Positions 10,267-19,580 of a stretch of 64,000 nucleotides of DNA are shown here, one piece after another. This DNA is from Streptomyces sp. CGMCC 4.7035. Its GTDB lineage: Bacteria; Actinomycetota; Actinomycetes; Streptomycetales; Streptomycetaceae. A model generated the notes under the pieces. The model was not told the DNA's origin, did not search any database, and worked only from the letters and a program-made list of their open reading frames with translations. The stretch covers positions 6,427,001 to 6,491,000 of the forward strand of contig NZ_CP134053.1 in assembly GCF_031583065.1 (NCBI RefSeq), written 5' to 3'. The stretch's first letter is position 1, and every line of letters starts with the position of its first letter. Both the position numbers and the translations under genes were made by a program.

Positions 10267-11103
10267 GTGGTCGATGGCGCGATGGGAACGGGTGGCGAGC
10301 CGGAGTCCTCGGACAGTCTGCGGACATTCGGGGCGGTCGTCCAGGCATTGCGGGAACATGCGGGGCTGAGCCGGGAGGAGTTCGCCGACCTGGTGCGGTT
10401 CTCCAAGCACACGGTGGCGTCGGTGGAGCTGGGGAGGAGGATGCCGGATCCGGCGTTTGTGGAGCGGGCGGAGGAGGTGTTGGGGAATACGGGGGCGTTA
10501 CGGAAGGCGGCGGAGTGTCTGTCGCGGCAGCCGGGGTTGGCGGCGTGGTTCCGGCAGTGGGCGCGGCTGGAAGCGACGGCCATCACGCTCTACACCTACG
10601 AGTGCCGGTTGATTCCCGGGTTGTTGCAGACCGAGGGGTATGCGCGCCAACTGTTCGTGGACCAGTTGCCGCCACTGACCGATGAGCAGATCGATACCCA
10701 CTGGGCTGCACGGGCCGAGCGGCAGCAGTTACTGCGGGAGCGCCCCAACACCGCGTTCGGCTTCATCCTGGAAGAGCACTTGTTCCGACGGTGCACAGGC
10801 GGAACGCAGGTAACCCGCGAACTCATCGATCACGTCCTGGAGATTGCACAATTGCGAAACGTCGAGATCCAGGTCATGCCGCTGGTTCGCGAGTCGCACG
10901 CCGGCCTGCACGGTCCCATCCGCCTGGCGGAGACTCCGGAGAACCGGTGGTTCGCCTACAACGAGGGCCAGGAAAGCGGTCAGCTCATCTCCGACCCAAA
11001 GGTGGTCAGCGTGCTCCAGAGGCGATATGCCAGGATGCGTGCGCAGGCTCTCACCTTCGTAGACTCCGTGAGCCTGCTGGAGCAGATGCGGGGAGCGCTA
11101 TGA
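10267..11103 (+). CDS. XRE-family regulator with DUF5753 (WhiJ-like)
   Basis: 278 aa. N-terminal Xre HTH (LRTFGAVVQALREHAGLSRE, then FSKHTVASVELGRRMP) and a C-terminal DUF5753 domain (YECRLIPGLLQTEGYARQL; LFRRCTGG; IQVMPL). This pairing is typical of Streptomyces WhiJ/AbaA-type developmental regulators, which work with a small DUF397 partner; the partner follows with an ATGA overlap. GTG 10267 has GGGAGG 8 bp upstream; ATG 10282 is an alternative. GC content dips over the 5' half compared with the housekeeping genes, consistent with accessory origin. Confidence 0.88.
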   Translation: MVDGAMGTGGEPESSDSLRTFGAVVQALREHAGLSREEFADLVRFSKHTVASVELGRRMPDPAFVERAEEVLGNTGALRKAAECLSRQPGLAAWFRQWARLEATAITLYTYECRLIPGLLQTEGYARQLFVDQLPPLTDEQIDTHWAARAERQQLLRERPNTAFGFILEEHLFRRCTGGTQVTRELIDHVLEIAQLRNVEIQVMPLVRESHAGLHGPIRLAETPENRWFAYNEGQESGQLISDPKVVSVLQRRYARMRAQALTFVDSVSLLEQMRGAL

Positions 11104-11294
11104 GCATGTCCGAACTGGCCTGGTTCAAGAGCAGCTACAGCAGCGGCTCTGGCGACGACTGCGTCGAGGTCGCCACCTCGTCCACCACGATCCACGTCCG
11201 CGACTCCAAGAACACCCAGGGCCCCCACCTCACCCTCTCCCCCACCGCCTGGGCCGAGTTCCTCTTGACGTACCGGTGGGCCGGTACCCCCTGA
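11100..11294 (+). CDS. DUF397 small protein (WhiJ partner)
   Basis: 64 aa with the family hallmarks WFKSSYSSGSGDDCVEVA and VRDSKNTQGPHLTLSP, ending in a Trp-containing helix. It overlaps the XRE stop (ATGA) and should be made with it. DUF397 proteins are thought to bind or modulate the adjacent XRE-DUF5753 regulator. A start at 11106 is also possible and would change only two residues. Confidence 0.92.
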   Translation: MSMSELAWFKSSYSSGSGDDCVEVATSSTTIHVRDSKNTQGPHLTLSPTAWAEFLLTYRWAGTP

Positions 11295-11318
11295 CCGGCC
11301 CACTGTCGTGATGGAGGC

Positions 11319-11870
11319 TCACTGCCAACAGCTGGCCTCTTCGCCGCCCCCGCCGTCCGCCGTGCTGCCGACCGACACCTCGTAGGCGATTCCGTTGCCC
11401 ACCTTGGGTGGGGGCGAGTAGACATCGGTGTTGAAATCGACGTTGAGCAGCAGGTGTCGGCCCTGTTCTGTCTTGGTCCAGCAGGCGCCTATCACGGTGG
11501 CGGGCGCTGCGTCGGGCGGGTTGGGCTCGGATCGCCAGCCGGCCGCGGCGGCTGTCCTGGTGTAGTAGGCGATGACGTCGGCGGCCTTGCCCGGGTACGC
11601 GTACACCCGGTCCGCGTGCAGCCAGGGCTCCCCTGGGCTGTCGTCGTCGCATGCGGTGGACACGCCCACGCCGCGGTAGTTGGTGGGTTCCGCGGCGTGG
11701 GCGGGCGCTGCGTCTAGCAGTGGTTGGGCGGCCAGCCGCTTGAGTTCGGCTGCTGTGCCGTCGCAGCTGTCGCCACCGATGAAAGAGCATGCGCCCAGGA
11801 AGGCGGCCGGCAGCAGCAGGGTCGCCGCCAGCCCGACGCGGGTGAAGGCGGACGATGGTGTGGGGGACAA
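11319..11870 (-). CDS. Putative lipoprotein of unknown function
   Basis: 183 aa. I chose TTG 11870 because AGGAG stands 5 bp before it and it gives a clean lipoprotein signal (RVGLAATLLLPAAFLGAC, lipobox LGAC). The open frame continues 33 codons upstream without a better start. The mature protein has four further Cys residues (one CDG pair early, VSTACDDD, IGACW, and SCW at the end), suggesting disulphides outside the cell. No known domain recognised. It lies downstream of, and on the same strand as, the Rhs tip, but a strong hairpin separates them. An immunity role is possible but unproven. Confidence 0.65.
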   Translation of the reverse strand: MSPTPSSAFTRVGLAATLLLPAAFLGACSFIGGDSCDGTAAELKRLAAQPLLDAAPAHAAEPTNYRGVGVSTACDDDSPGEPWLHADRVYAYPGKAADVIAYYTRTAAAAGWRSEPNPPDAAPATVIGACWTKTEQGRHLLLNVDFNTDVYSPPPKVGNGIAYEVSVGSTADGGGGEEASCWQ

Positions 11871-11912
11871 CGGTGCTCCTGGGAGTCGGGAATTCACGTC
11901 GGGAACTGGTGA

Positions 11913-11948
11913 CCGGGCGCGGTCCCCCCGAAGGGAGACCGCGCCCGG
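11913..11948 (-). terminator. 12-bp perfect hairpin after the Rhs tip
   Basis: CCGGGCGCGGTC pairs with GACCGCGCCCGG around a C-rich/GGGAG loop. It lies between the Rhs-tip stop and the lipoprotein start, so it should terminate or attenuate minus-strand transcription. Confidence 0.7.
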
Positions 11949-11987
11949 CCTGTCGATCGTTCGGATCATGGGGAGTGCCGGTGGTGG

Positions 11988-12920
11988 CTAGCCCCAGAGG
12001 TAGCCGTACCGGAACAGGTAGCTGCCGACCGAGTAGAGATACTGGAGCAGCAGTCCCCTGTTCAGCCAGTAGCGGGTCTGCTTGCGGTTCCAGCTACTGC
12101 TTTCGAAGATGCGCGCCACTCGGTTGTTGTGCTGGTCCATCTTGGTGTCGCAGCGTCCGTGCCGGGGGCACTTCTCCCCCCACTCGTGGGCGTTGCCGAT
12201 CCGCTCGGCCGCGTTCCAGCCGAAGAAGTACGTCAGGCTGGCCTGCCAGATGAAGTGCCGGACGGCGTTGCGCCGACCGTGGTTGCCCTTGATGTTCATC
12301 GACAGGATGCCGGACAGGTACATCACGAACACGCAGTTCGAGTAGCCCAGGCTCCAGCACGCCTTGGCCTCGTGACAGGCCTTGCCGCACCGTCCGTCGA
12401 GGTCGTAGTTGTTGACGGGGTCACCGTTGCCGTATTCGTAGGCGTTGGCGCTGCCGCCGTGGACCGGGTCCGTCGACAGGAAGCGGCCGGTGGTGGGGTC
12501 GTAGACCCGCACTCCCATGAGGGTGAGCCCGGTGACGGTCTCGTCGGAGCGCTGCTTGCCGCCCAGCCACGCGTACCGCGCGGCCGGCTGGCCCGCCCTG
12601 GGGTTGCCGTACTCGTCGGCGTCCAGGACGGTCGGCGCGACCGAGGTGTCGGCGGGCAGTTGCAGGGTGATGTCCCCATGCAGGTTCGCCAGTTGCAGGA
12701 CCACGCCACCGGTCTTGGTGGTGGTGGCGGCGAGGTTGCCGTCGGCACCTTCGATGTTGCGGGTGACGGTGCCGGCGGTGTCCTCGGTGATCCACCGGGG
12801 GCTGTCCTCGTCCGAGGCGTGGCAAACGACGGCAGCGGGACACAAAATGGCGCCCTTCGTTACCATTGGTAACGCCAGAATTTGCCGACTCTTGACAGAC
12901 CGGCTCGCAGCCGACCGCAC
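11988..12920 (-). pseudogene. 5'-truncated Rhs protein: last core repeat plus C-terminal toxin tip
   Basis: Homology to Rhs/YD-repeat proteins begins abruptly near SPRWITEDTAGTVTRN and runs through TLMGVRVYDPTTGRFLSTDP to NNYDLDGR, the junction that normally precedes the variable toxin. Preceding residues look unrelated and lack a signal peptide, so the >1000-residue shell is missing. The ~135-aa tip contains RHFIWQASLTYFFGWNAAER, then NAHE and DQHNN; this His/Glu/Asn pattern resembles the DUF6973 toxin-associated domain (from memory). It may be a dead remnant or an orphan tip that can recombine into an intact Rhs gene elsewhere. The nominal GTG start at 12920 is probably not used. Confidence 0.75.
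12859..12873. promoter_or_regulatory. GTTACCA-T-TGGTAAC palindrome
   Basis: Perfect 7-bp arms with a 1-bp centre, in AT-richer DNA where Rhs homology has just ended. Looks like a regulator-binding site carried in with the upstream sequence. Confidence 0.5.
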
Positions 12921-12923
12921 CAG

Positions 12924-14117
12924 CTAACCGGGCCGGGAAGTCCAACGTGAACGACCCGCCGAGAGCATGGACTTCCAGGATCGGTTGCGCTTGAAAGGCA
13001 TCTCGAAGACCTCGGCGAACAGCCACGCCCCCAGCACCGAGGCGGGCACTCCCACCACGAGCGTGAACCAGAACGTGGGCAGGCCCGGCGATACGTAGTG
13101 CGGACCGATCTTCCGGATGACGATCATGACGATCGGCAGATGAATGAGGTAGAGACTGTACGAAAAGTTGCCGAGACTGCGCATGGGTCGCGTGGCCAGG
13201 AGCCGCATGAGGAAGGCGGGTCGGCCCGTGGCAACCGCCGCGATGAGCATCGTCATGGCGGGCACGACGGCGAGATCCACCCAGAAATAGTGGTGCACCG
13301 TCCAAACCGATCCCTTGACGACAACAAGCGACAGAACCGGTATGGCGGCCAGGGCGGCGAGCCAATGCCAGGGCAGGCGCCGGACCTTCTCCGGCGCGAC
13401 GATGACTCCCGCACCCACCAGGCCGGCGACAAACACAGGGGCGAGATTCGGAGTCAGCCAGTTCAGATCTTCCACCGGGGATGCGTTTGGTGCCGACAGG
13501 CCACGTGCGCCCACCAGGAGCGTCACTCCCGCGATCAGGACCACCGCACCCAGCCGCCGCCGGATCAACAGGAGGATCGGAAAGACGAGATAGAGCTCGG
13601 CCTCCACGCCGATCGACCAGAACGCCCCGTTCGGCGTCGGAGCCGTGAACATGTCCTGGACCACGAGGCCGTACACCAGTATCGATGTGCCGTTCGGCGG
13701 TCCGAAATGCGAGGCGGGCACCACAAGCCAAGCGACTGCCAAGCTGAACGCGAGTGCCGCCCAGTAGGGAGGCAGGATGCGCCAGGCGCGCCGACGCAGG
13801 AAGCGGGCAACGCCGCCCAGCTGCCAGCCGTTACGTGCCGGCGAGATGGCCAAGGAGAAACCGGACAGCACCAGAAAGAAGACGACGGCCAGACGCCCGT
13901 ACATCAGCCAACCCAGCCAGGCGGGACCCGAGTTGCGGGGAAACCCCGGAAAGGTCAGCAGCCAGCAGTGAAAGAGGAGCACGTACAGTGCGGCGAGGCC
14001 GCGAAGCCCATCAAGGCCCAGTAGCTGGTTTCGGCCGTGCGCTTCACCGGTCCCGCTCTCTTGCCGCACCGGGAGGGGCAGGTCGAGATCGCTGCTGACG
14101 GGATTGCTCGATTTCAA
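12924..14117 (-). CDS. Membrane acyltransferase (acyltransferase 3 / OafA family)
   Basis: About 397 aa with 10 or more hydrophobic segments. The N-terminal LLGLDGLRGLAALYVLLFHC contains the family R/H residues, and FFLVLSGFSLAISPARN and FWSIGVEAELYLVFP are typical of acetyl/acyl transfer to sugars or lipids across the membrane. The start is uncertain: TTG 14117 gives the usual family length, while the frame stays open to 14297. The C-terminus (SAGRSRWTSRPG) runs to just before the truncated Rhs fragment. Lower GC than neighbours suggests acquisition with the accessory segment. Confidence 0.8.
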   Translation of the reverse strand: MKSSNPVSSDLDLPLPVRQESGTGEAHGRNQLLGLDGLRGLAALYVLLFHCWLLTFPGFPRNSGPAWLGWLMYGRLAVVFFLVLSGFSLAISPARNGWQLGGVARFLRRRAWRILPPYWAALAFSLAVAWLVVPASHFGPPNGTSILVYGLVVQDMFTAPTPNGAFWSIGVEAELYLVFPILLLIRRRLGAVVLIAGVTLLVGARGLSAPNASPVEDLNWLTPNLAPVFVAGLVGAGVIVAPEKVRRLPWHWLAALAAIPVLSLVVVKGSVWTVHHYFWVDLAVVPAMTMLIAAVATGRPAFLMRLLATRPMRSLGNFSYSLYLIHLPIVMIVIRKIGPHYVSPGLPTFWFTLVVGVPASVLGAWLFAEVFEMPFKRNRSWKSMLSAGRSRWTSRPG

Positions 14118-14340
14118 TGAGATCGCTCGGCCCTTTCTCCGGGCGTCGTGTTCACAGCACGGCGCCGCCCCCTCCCACCTACAGTGACTACGTCGCACGT
14201 GGCCAGGGCGTTCAACGGCCGAGCAGGGCAGTGACCCGGTGGCGGCCTGCCGCCAGACGCCGTACTGCTGAGACGGGTCGGGGCGGCCCGGAAACATGGA
14301 TCAAGGTCGCGCGCCGCTTCGGTCGCGAGAAGATCATGTG

Positions 14341-14661
14341 ATGACCCACCACTGCTGCGAAGCGATGACGAGCCGCGTGAACTGGCACTGCGACCAGCAC
14401 GACAACCTGTTCGACTGCCCGGACTCCCTGGTCAGGTTCAGCGCCAAGTTCCAGGAGTACGGCCTGGTCATACACGACGGCGGCACCTCCAGCATCGGCA
14501 TCGACTTCTGCCCCTGGTGCGGACGGCGTCTGCCCGAGTCGCAGCGGGACCGTTGGTTCGACGAACTGGAGCGCCGCGGGATCGACCCGTGGGAGGACGA
14601 GGTTCCCGACGAGTTCCAGGACGCCCGCTGGCTCACCCTGCCTTCCCGAACGGAGGAGTAG
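14341..14661 (+). CDS. DUF6980-like small zinc-ribbon protein
   Basis: 106 aa beginning MTHHCCEAM. Conserved features are the CC pair, FSAKFQEYGLVIHDGG, FCPWCGRRLPES (a CPxCG zinc-binding knuckle) and DRWFDELE. This arrangement matches the DUF6980 family as I remember it; its function is unknown. GTG 14338 is an in-frame alternative start. It stands alone between the acyltransferase and the beta-galactosidase. Confidence 0.75.
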   Translation: MTHHCCEAMTSRVNWHCDQHDNLFDCPDSLVRFSAKFQEYGLVIHDGGTSSIGIDFCPWCGRRLPESQRDRWFDELERRGIDPWEDEVPDEFQDARWLTLPSRTEE

Positions 14662-14798
14662 ACGGCTACTGGGGGCGCCTTCACTCCAGTGCCGCCCGTA
14701 CCGCGTAATCCGCCCGTGCCGAGATCCTCATGAGCCCCTTGCCGGGCCCTCATGTGTGGACAATGGCCGCATCCCGGGCCCCTGAGGAGACTCTCTTG

Positions 14799-17774
14799 GT
14801 GTTGAGCAGACGTACCTTCAGCGCGATCGCCGGTAGCGCCGCCCTCGGACTCTCGATCGGCTGCGGCGGAGGGGTGGGGGCAGCCGCCGGACCCGCCCCG
14901 ACCGGGCCGGCCCCTGGGCCCGACCCCGGCCCCCCGGGCGCCGACGGGCGGACGCACACCGTCGGCTTCGACAAGTACTCGATGATCGTCGACGGTGGCC
15001 GGGTCGTGCTGTGGTCCGGCGAGGTGCATCCCTTCCGGCTGCCGAGCCCGTCCCTGTGGCGGGACGTCCTGCAGAAGCTGCGCGCCCACGGCTACAACAC
15101 GATCAGCGTCTACGTCTCCTGGAACTACCACTCCCCCGCCCCGGGCTCGTACGACTTCACGGGCGTCCGCGACCTGGACCTGTTCCTGCGCACGGCCGCC
15201 GAGACGGGGCTGTATGTGATCCTGCGCCCGGGCCCGTACATCAACGCCGAGGTCGACGCGGGCGGCTTCCCCGGCTGGCTGACCGCCACCCGGGGCATGG
15301 CCCGCACCTCCGACCCCACGTACCTCACGTACGTGGACGAGTGGCTGACCGCCGTGAACCGGATCGCCGTGCGGCACCTGTACACCAAGGGCACCGGCAC
15401 GATCGTCCTCTACCAACTGGAGAACGAGTACGCGAACCACGTCGCCGGCCCCGAGGGCCGCGACTACATGGCCCATCTGTACAAGAAGGTCCGCGCCGAC
15501 GGCATCGACGTGCCACTCTTCCACAACGACAAGGGCAGGAACGGCCATTGGGCGCCCGGCACCTTCGACACGGGCGGTGAGCGGGAGCGCTGGCTGTACG
15601 GCTTCGACGGCTATCCGTCGCCGTCGAAGCAGCCGCCGGACTGGGGGTACTTCGGCGTCGGCGGGACGAAGGGCGGGGCGAGCGCGAGTCCTCGAACGCC
15701 GGGTTTCCTGGCGGAGTTCGGGGGCGGCTGGTTCGATCCGTGGGGCGGGGTCGAGTTCGACGGCAAGGGGTACGCGGAGTCGCGCCGCACCCGGGACGCG
15801 GCGTACGAGCGGCGCTTCTATCTGACGAACCTCGCCAACGGCATCAAGGTCCACAACGTCTACATGACCTTCGGCGGCACCTCGTGGGGCTGGCTGCCGG
15901 CGCCGGTCGTCTACACGTCGTACGACTACGGGGCCGCCCTCGACGAGGCCCGGCAGCCGACCGCCAAGCTGGTTCCCATGCACCAGATCGGGCATCTGGT
16001 GCGGAGTGTGCCCGAGCTGGCCGCGCTGGACCGGGCGGAGGACACCGTGGTCGGCGGGGGCGCGGGCATCAAGGCGTACCACCTGGTCAGCCCGGGCACG
16101 GAGGCACACGTCCACGTGCTGCGCAACGACACCGCCGCCGATGTCGTCGCCACCGTCCCGCTCGCCGGGACGACCGCCCCCGTGCCCGTGCCCGTGCCCG
16201 TCCCCGGCCGCGACGCCCGGCTGCTGGTCACCGGCATCTCCCTCGGGCGGCGGATGCTGCGCTACTCCACCGCCCAGCCCATGCTGCGGGTGGCCGCCGG
16301 ACGCCAGGACGTCGCCGTGTTCACCGGCCGCACCGGCGAGGCGACGGAGACCGTCGTGGAGTGCGCGAGCGAGCCGGCCGTCACCGTGCACGACGGGAGT
16401 GCTCGCGCCACGTACGCGAACGGTGCCCTGCGCGTGACTGCCCGGCTCGGTGGGCTCACCCGGGTGATGGTGGAGGGCGGGGGCGTGTCACGGCCGCTGC
16501 TGCTCCTCCTCGCCGACGACGAGACGTCCGTACGGCTGTGGCGGTACGACACCCCATCGGGGTCGGTCCTGGTGTACGGCCCCGCGCTGCTGCGCACCGC
16601 AACCCTGCACGGCACGACCGCGCACCTGACCGGCGACACGATCGACGAGGCGGACCTGGAGGTGTGGGCGCCGCGCGGGGTGACCCGGGTCGTCTGGAAC
16701 GAGGGGCGGCTGCCGATGCGCGCCACCCTCTCCGGCAGTCTGCACGCCACGCGGCGACTGCCGGGTGCGGGACCGGTCCGGCTGCCCGCGCTGACCGGCT
16801 GGCGCCGCAAGGCGGAGAACCCCGAGTCCGCCCCCGGCTTCGACGACTCGACGTGGCGGGCGGCCGACCGGACCTCCTCGTACAGCACGACTCCCGTGCC
16901 CGCCGGGCAGCCCGTCCTGTTCGCCGACGACTACGGCTTCCACTACGGGGACGTCTGGTACCGGGGCCGCTTCGCGGGCGCGGCCGGCGCCCGGTCGGTC
17001 TCCTTCTCGTATGTCACGGGAACTCAGGGGTTGTTGATGGCGTGGCTGGACGGGCGGCCGCTGGGCACGCACCGGATGCCCGTGCCGGACAAGAAGACGG
17101 TCCGGCGGGGGACGTGGTCGGCGACGGCGACGTTTCCGGTCGCGCCCGGCGAGGGGCCGCATGTCCTCTCCGTCCTCGTGCGCCGGATGCAGCACGACGA
17201 GGACGGCCGCGCGAACGACAGCCACAAGGCGGGGCGGGGGCTGGCCTCGGTCACCTTCGACGGCGCGTCGCCCCAGGTGCGTTGGCGCATCCAGGGCGAG
17301 GCGGCCCCCGATCCCGTGCGCGGGCCGCTCAACAACGGCGGTCTGTACGGGGAGCGGCAGGGCTGGCACCTGCCCGGGATCCCGGACGGCGGCTGGCAGT
17401 CCGTCGGCCTCCCGCGCGCGGACCGGGGGCAGGGCGTGGTCTGGTACCGGACGGACTTCCGGCTGACCGTGGACCCCGGCACGGACGCGTCGATCGGGCT
17501 GACTCTCGACGACGACCCGGCCCGCGCCTACCGGGTGCAGATCTTCCTCAACGGCTGGAACATGGGCCAGTACATCAACGACGTGGGCCCGCAGCACACC
17601 TTCGTCCTGCCGGGCGGTGTGCTCGACACCAGGGGCGCCAACACGCTCGCGCTGGCCGTGCTGGCCGACGGGACCACACCGGCGGGGCCGGGGAAGGTCG
17701 AGCTGACGCTGCTCGGCCGGGCGGCCGGGGGAGTTCCGGTGACCTTGGTGGACTCCCCCGGCCCGACCCGCTAG
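14799..17774 (+). CDS. Secreted GH35 beta-galactosidase
   Basis: 991 aa. Tat signal (LSRRTFSAIAGSAALG) followed by a lipobox-like SIGC and a Gly/Pro linker, so it may be a Tat-exported lipoprotein. The GH35 TIM barrel shows GEVHPFRLPSPSLWRDVLQK, GPYINAEVDAGG with the acid/base Glu151, and FLAEFGGGW with the nucleophile Glu306. Later domains are beta-rich, including a jelly-roll near NGWNMGQYIND. GTG 14799 has GAGGAG 9 bp upstream. A CCCGTG run (about 16181-16204) encodes a PV repeat. It is convergent with the GH51 gene, the stops sharing CTAG, and should release galactose or arabinose-decorated sugars. Confidence 0.92.
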   Translation: MLSRRTFSAIAGSAALGLSIGCGGGVGAAAGPAPTGPAPGPDPGPPGADGRTHTVGFDKYSMIVDGGRVVLWSGEVHPFRLPSPSLWRDVLQKLRAHGYNTISVYVSWNYHSPAPGSYDFTGVRDLDLFLRTAAETGLYVILRPGPYINAEVDAGGFPGWLTATRGMARTSDPTYLTYVDEWLTAVNRIAVRHLYTKGTGTIVLYQLENEYANHVAGPEGRDYMAHLYKKVRADGIDVPLFHNDKGRNGHWAPGTFDTGGERERWLYGFDGYPSPSKQPPDWGYFGVGGTKGGASASPRTPGFLAEFGGGWFDPWGGVEFDGKGYAESRRTRDAAYERRFYLTNLANGIKVHNVYMTFGGTSWGWLPAPVVYTSYDYGAALDEARQPTAKLVPMHQIGHLVRSVPELAALDRAEDTVVGGGAGIKAYHLVSPGTEAHVHVLRNDTAADVVATVPLAGTTAPVPVPVPVPGRDARLLVTGISLGRRMLRYSTAQPMLRVAAGRQDVAVFTGRTGEATETVVECASEPAVTVHDGSARATYANGALRVTARLGGLTRVMVEGGGVSRPLLLLLADDETSVRLWRYDTPSGSVLVYGPALLRTATLHGTTAHLTGDTIDEADLEVWAPRGVTRVVWNEGRLPMRATLSGSLHATRRLPGAGPVRLPALTGWRRKAENPESAPGFDDSTWRAADRTSSYSTTPVPAGQPVLFADDYGFHYGDVWYRGRFAGAAGARSVSFSYVTGTQGLLMAWLDGRPLGTHRMPVPDKKTVRRGTWSATATFPVAPGEGPHVLSVLVRRMQHDEDGRANDSHKAGRGLASVTFDGASPQVRWRIQGEAAPDPVRGPLNNGGLYGERQGWHLPGIPDGGWQSVGLPRADRGQGVVWYRTDFRLTVDPGTDASIGLTLDDDPARAYRVQIFLNGWNMGQYINDVGPQHTFVLPGGVLDTRGANTLALAVLADGTTPAGPGKVELTLLGRAAGGVPVTLVDSPGPTR

Positions 17775-19288
17775 CCGAGCCGGATCACGTTCCAGGACAT
17801 CGGCTCCAGGACGGCGCTGAGGGTGCCGTCCCGGAGGCTGGTCCCGGCGACCTGGTGCGGGGTCACCCGCTCGGGGTCGGCGAGGGTGTTGCGGGCGTCG
17901 GGGTCGGCGTCGGCGAGCGCGCTGTGCTCGACGACGGTCGTCAGGTCCAGTCCGCTGAGGGCGACTTCGAGCGGGAGCGGTTCGGTGCGGCTGCGGTTGA
18001 CGGCGAACACCGTGACCGAGCCGTCCTCGCCGCGCACCGCCGTCGCGTGCAGCAGGTCCGCCTCCCCGTACTTCTTCGTCTCGTACGTCGGCGAGTCCAC
18101 CCGTACGTCGAGGACCTCGCCGCGCCCGTACTTCGAGGCCTGAGCGAACGGGAAGAACGTCGTCTGCCGCCAGGCCGGGCCGCCGGGCTCCGTCATGATC
18201 GGGGCGATCACGTTGACGAGCTGGGCGAGGCAGGCGACGGTGACGCGGTCGGCGTGCCGGAGCAGGGCGATGAGGAGCGAGCCGAAGACGACCGCGTCCG
18301 TGACGCTGTAGTTGTTCTCCAGCAGACGGGGCGCCTCCGCCCAGTCACGTGAGGCGGATTCCTCGATCCCCTGCCACTCCGACATGTACCAGACGTTCCA
18401 CTCGTCGAAGGACAAGTTGATCTTCTTCTTGGACTTGAGCTTCGCGCCCACGTGGTCGCAGGTCGCGACGACGTTCTCGATGAACGACTCCATGTCGACG
18501 GCGGAGGCGAGGAAGGAGTCGACGTCCCCGTCCTGGGGCTCGTAGTAGGCGTGCAGGGAGATGTAGTCGACGAGGTCGTACGTCTCCTGCAGCACCGTCG
18601 CCTCCCACTCGGCGAAGGTCGGCATGGACTGGCCGGAGGAGCCGCAGGCGACCAGTTCGACGGAGGGGTCCATCTGGCGCATGGCGCGGGCGGTCTCGGC
18701 GGCGATGCGGCCGTACTCCGCGGCGGTCTTGTGGCCGGTCTGCCAGGGGCCGTCCATCTCGTTGCCCAGGCACCACAGCCTGATGCCGAAGGGATCCTTG
18801 TCGCCGTGCGTGGCCCGGAGGTCCGACAGGGCCGTGCCGGAGGGGTGGTTGGCGTACTCCTGGAGTTCCAGGGCCTCAGCGACGCCGCGGGTGCCGAGGT
18901 TGACCGCCATCATGGGCTCGGCCTGCGGGCCGACCTTCCTGAGGAAGGCGATGTACTCGGAGAGGCCGAAGCGGTTGGTCTCCGTGGAGCGCCAGGCGAG
19001 ATCGAGGCGGCGGGGACGCTCGTCCACCGGGCCGACCGAGTCCTCCCACTTGTAGCCGGAGACGAAGTTGCCGCCGGGGTAGCGGATGGCGGTGACGCCG
19101 AGTTCGCGGACCAGCTCCAGCACATCCGTGCGCAGGCCCGCCTCGTCGGCCGAGGGGTGGTCCGGTTCGAAGATTCCGGTGTAGACGCAGCGGCCGAGGT
19201 GTTCGACGAAGGATCCGAAGAGACGGGGGTCGACCTCGCCGACCGTGAAGGCGGGGTCAAGGGTGAAGCGGGCGGGGGTCTTGCTCAT
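17771..19288 (-). CDS. abfA: GH51 alpha-L-arabinofuranosidase
   Basis: 505 aa, no signal peptide, so it acts on imported arabino-oligosaccharides. Motifs: GSFVEHLGRCVYTGIFEP, AIRYPGGNFVSGYKWEDSVG, WCLGNEMDGPWQ (acid/base Glu177) and NLSFDEWNVWY (nucleophile Glu296). Length is usual for the family. The promoter region upstream carries several TTCGAA-type elements similar to those before the IclR gene, suggesting control by that regulator. The symbol follows family usage and is not strain-specific. Confidence 0.93.
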   Translation of the reverse strand: MSKTPARFTLDPAFTVGEVDPRLFGSFVEHLGRCVYTGIFEPDHPSADEAGLRTDVLELVRELGVTAIRYPGGNFVSGYKWEDSVGPVDERPRRLDLAWRSTETNRFGLSEYIAFLRKVGPQAEPMMAVNLGTRGVAEALELQEYANHPSGTALSDLRATHGDKDPFGIRLWCLGNEMDGPWQTGHKTAAEYGRIAAETARAMRQMDPSVELVACGSSGQSMPTFAEWEATVLQETYDLVDYISLHAYYEPQDGDVDSFLASAVDMESFIENVVATCDHVGAKLKSKKKINLSFDEWNVWYMSEWQGIEESASRDWAEAPRLLENNYSVTDAVVFGSLLIALLRHADRVTVACLAQLVNVIAPIMTEPGGPAWRQTTFFPFAQASKYGRGEVLDVRVDSPTYETKKYGEADLLHATAVRGEDGSVTVFAVNRSRTEPLPLEVALSGLDLTTVVEHSALADADPDARNTLADPERVTPHQVAGTSLRDGTLSAVLEPMSWNVIRLG

Positions 19289-19434
19289 GGGGAGCCTTTC
19301 GGAAAGGTGTCACTGAACAGCGGGCCGGCCGTCACGCGTCCGGCTCAGCCTGTTCGGGCCGGGCTTGGGCGTGCCGTTGTCGTCGGCGTCGTAGTGGTGG
19401 GGGCTCGAAGTTCGTTCGGCGCCGATCCAATAAT

Positions 19435-19492
19435 GTTCGGGATTTCGAATGATGCTCGTAAATTCGAACAGGACCGTAGATTCGAAGCGCTT
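19435..19492. promoter_or_regulatory. Cluster of TTCGAA elements upstream of GH51
   Basis: GTTCGGGATTTCGAA (19435-19449), AAATTCGAACAGG (19460-19472), GATTCGAAG (19479-19487) overlapping AAGCGCTT (19485-19492). The first two resemble sites before the IclR gene; AAGCGCTT resembles a LacI-family operator core. The 292-bp gap 19289-19580 holds no gene. Confidence 0.55.
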
Positions 19493-19580
19493 ACGCGTCA
19501 ATGGGTTGCGCAGGACAATGGCCCCTACACAGAACGAGGCCCCGCCCGAAGTTCGGACGGGGGCCTCGGGACAGCGGATG

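Noticed and set aside
12892..12920. TTGACA on the plus strand near the Rhs fragment start
   Set aside because: No -10 hexamer at suitable spacing and it would drive transcription antisense to the acyltransferase.
12421..13731. 436-codon minus-strand open frame across the Rhs/acyltransferase junction
   Set aside because: Different frame from both recognised proteins, no domain, Arg/Gly-rich shadow composition.
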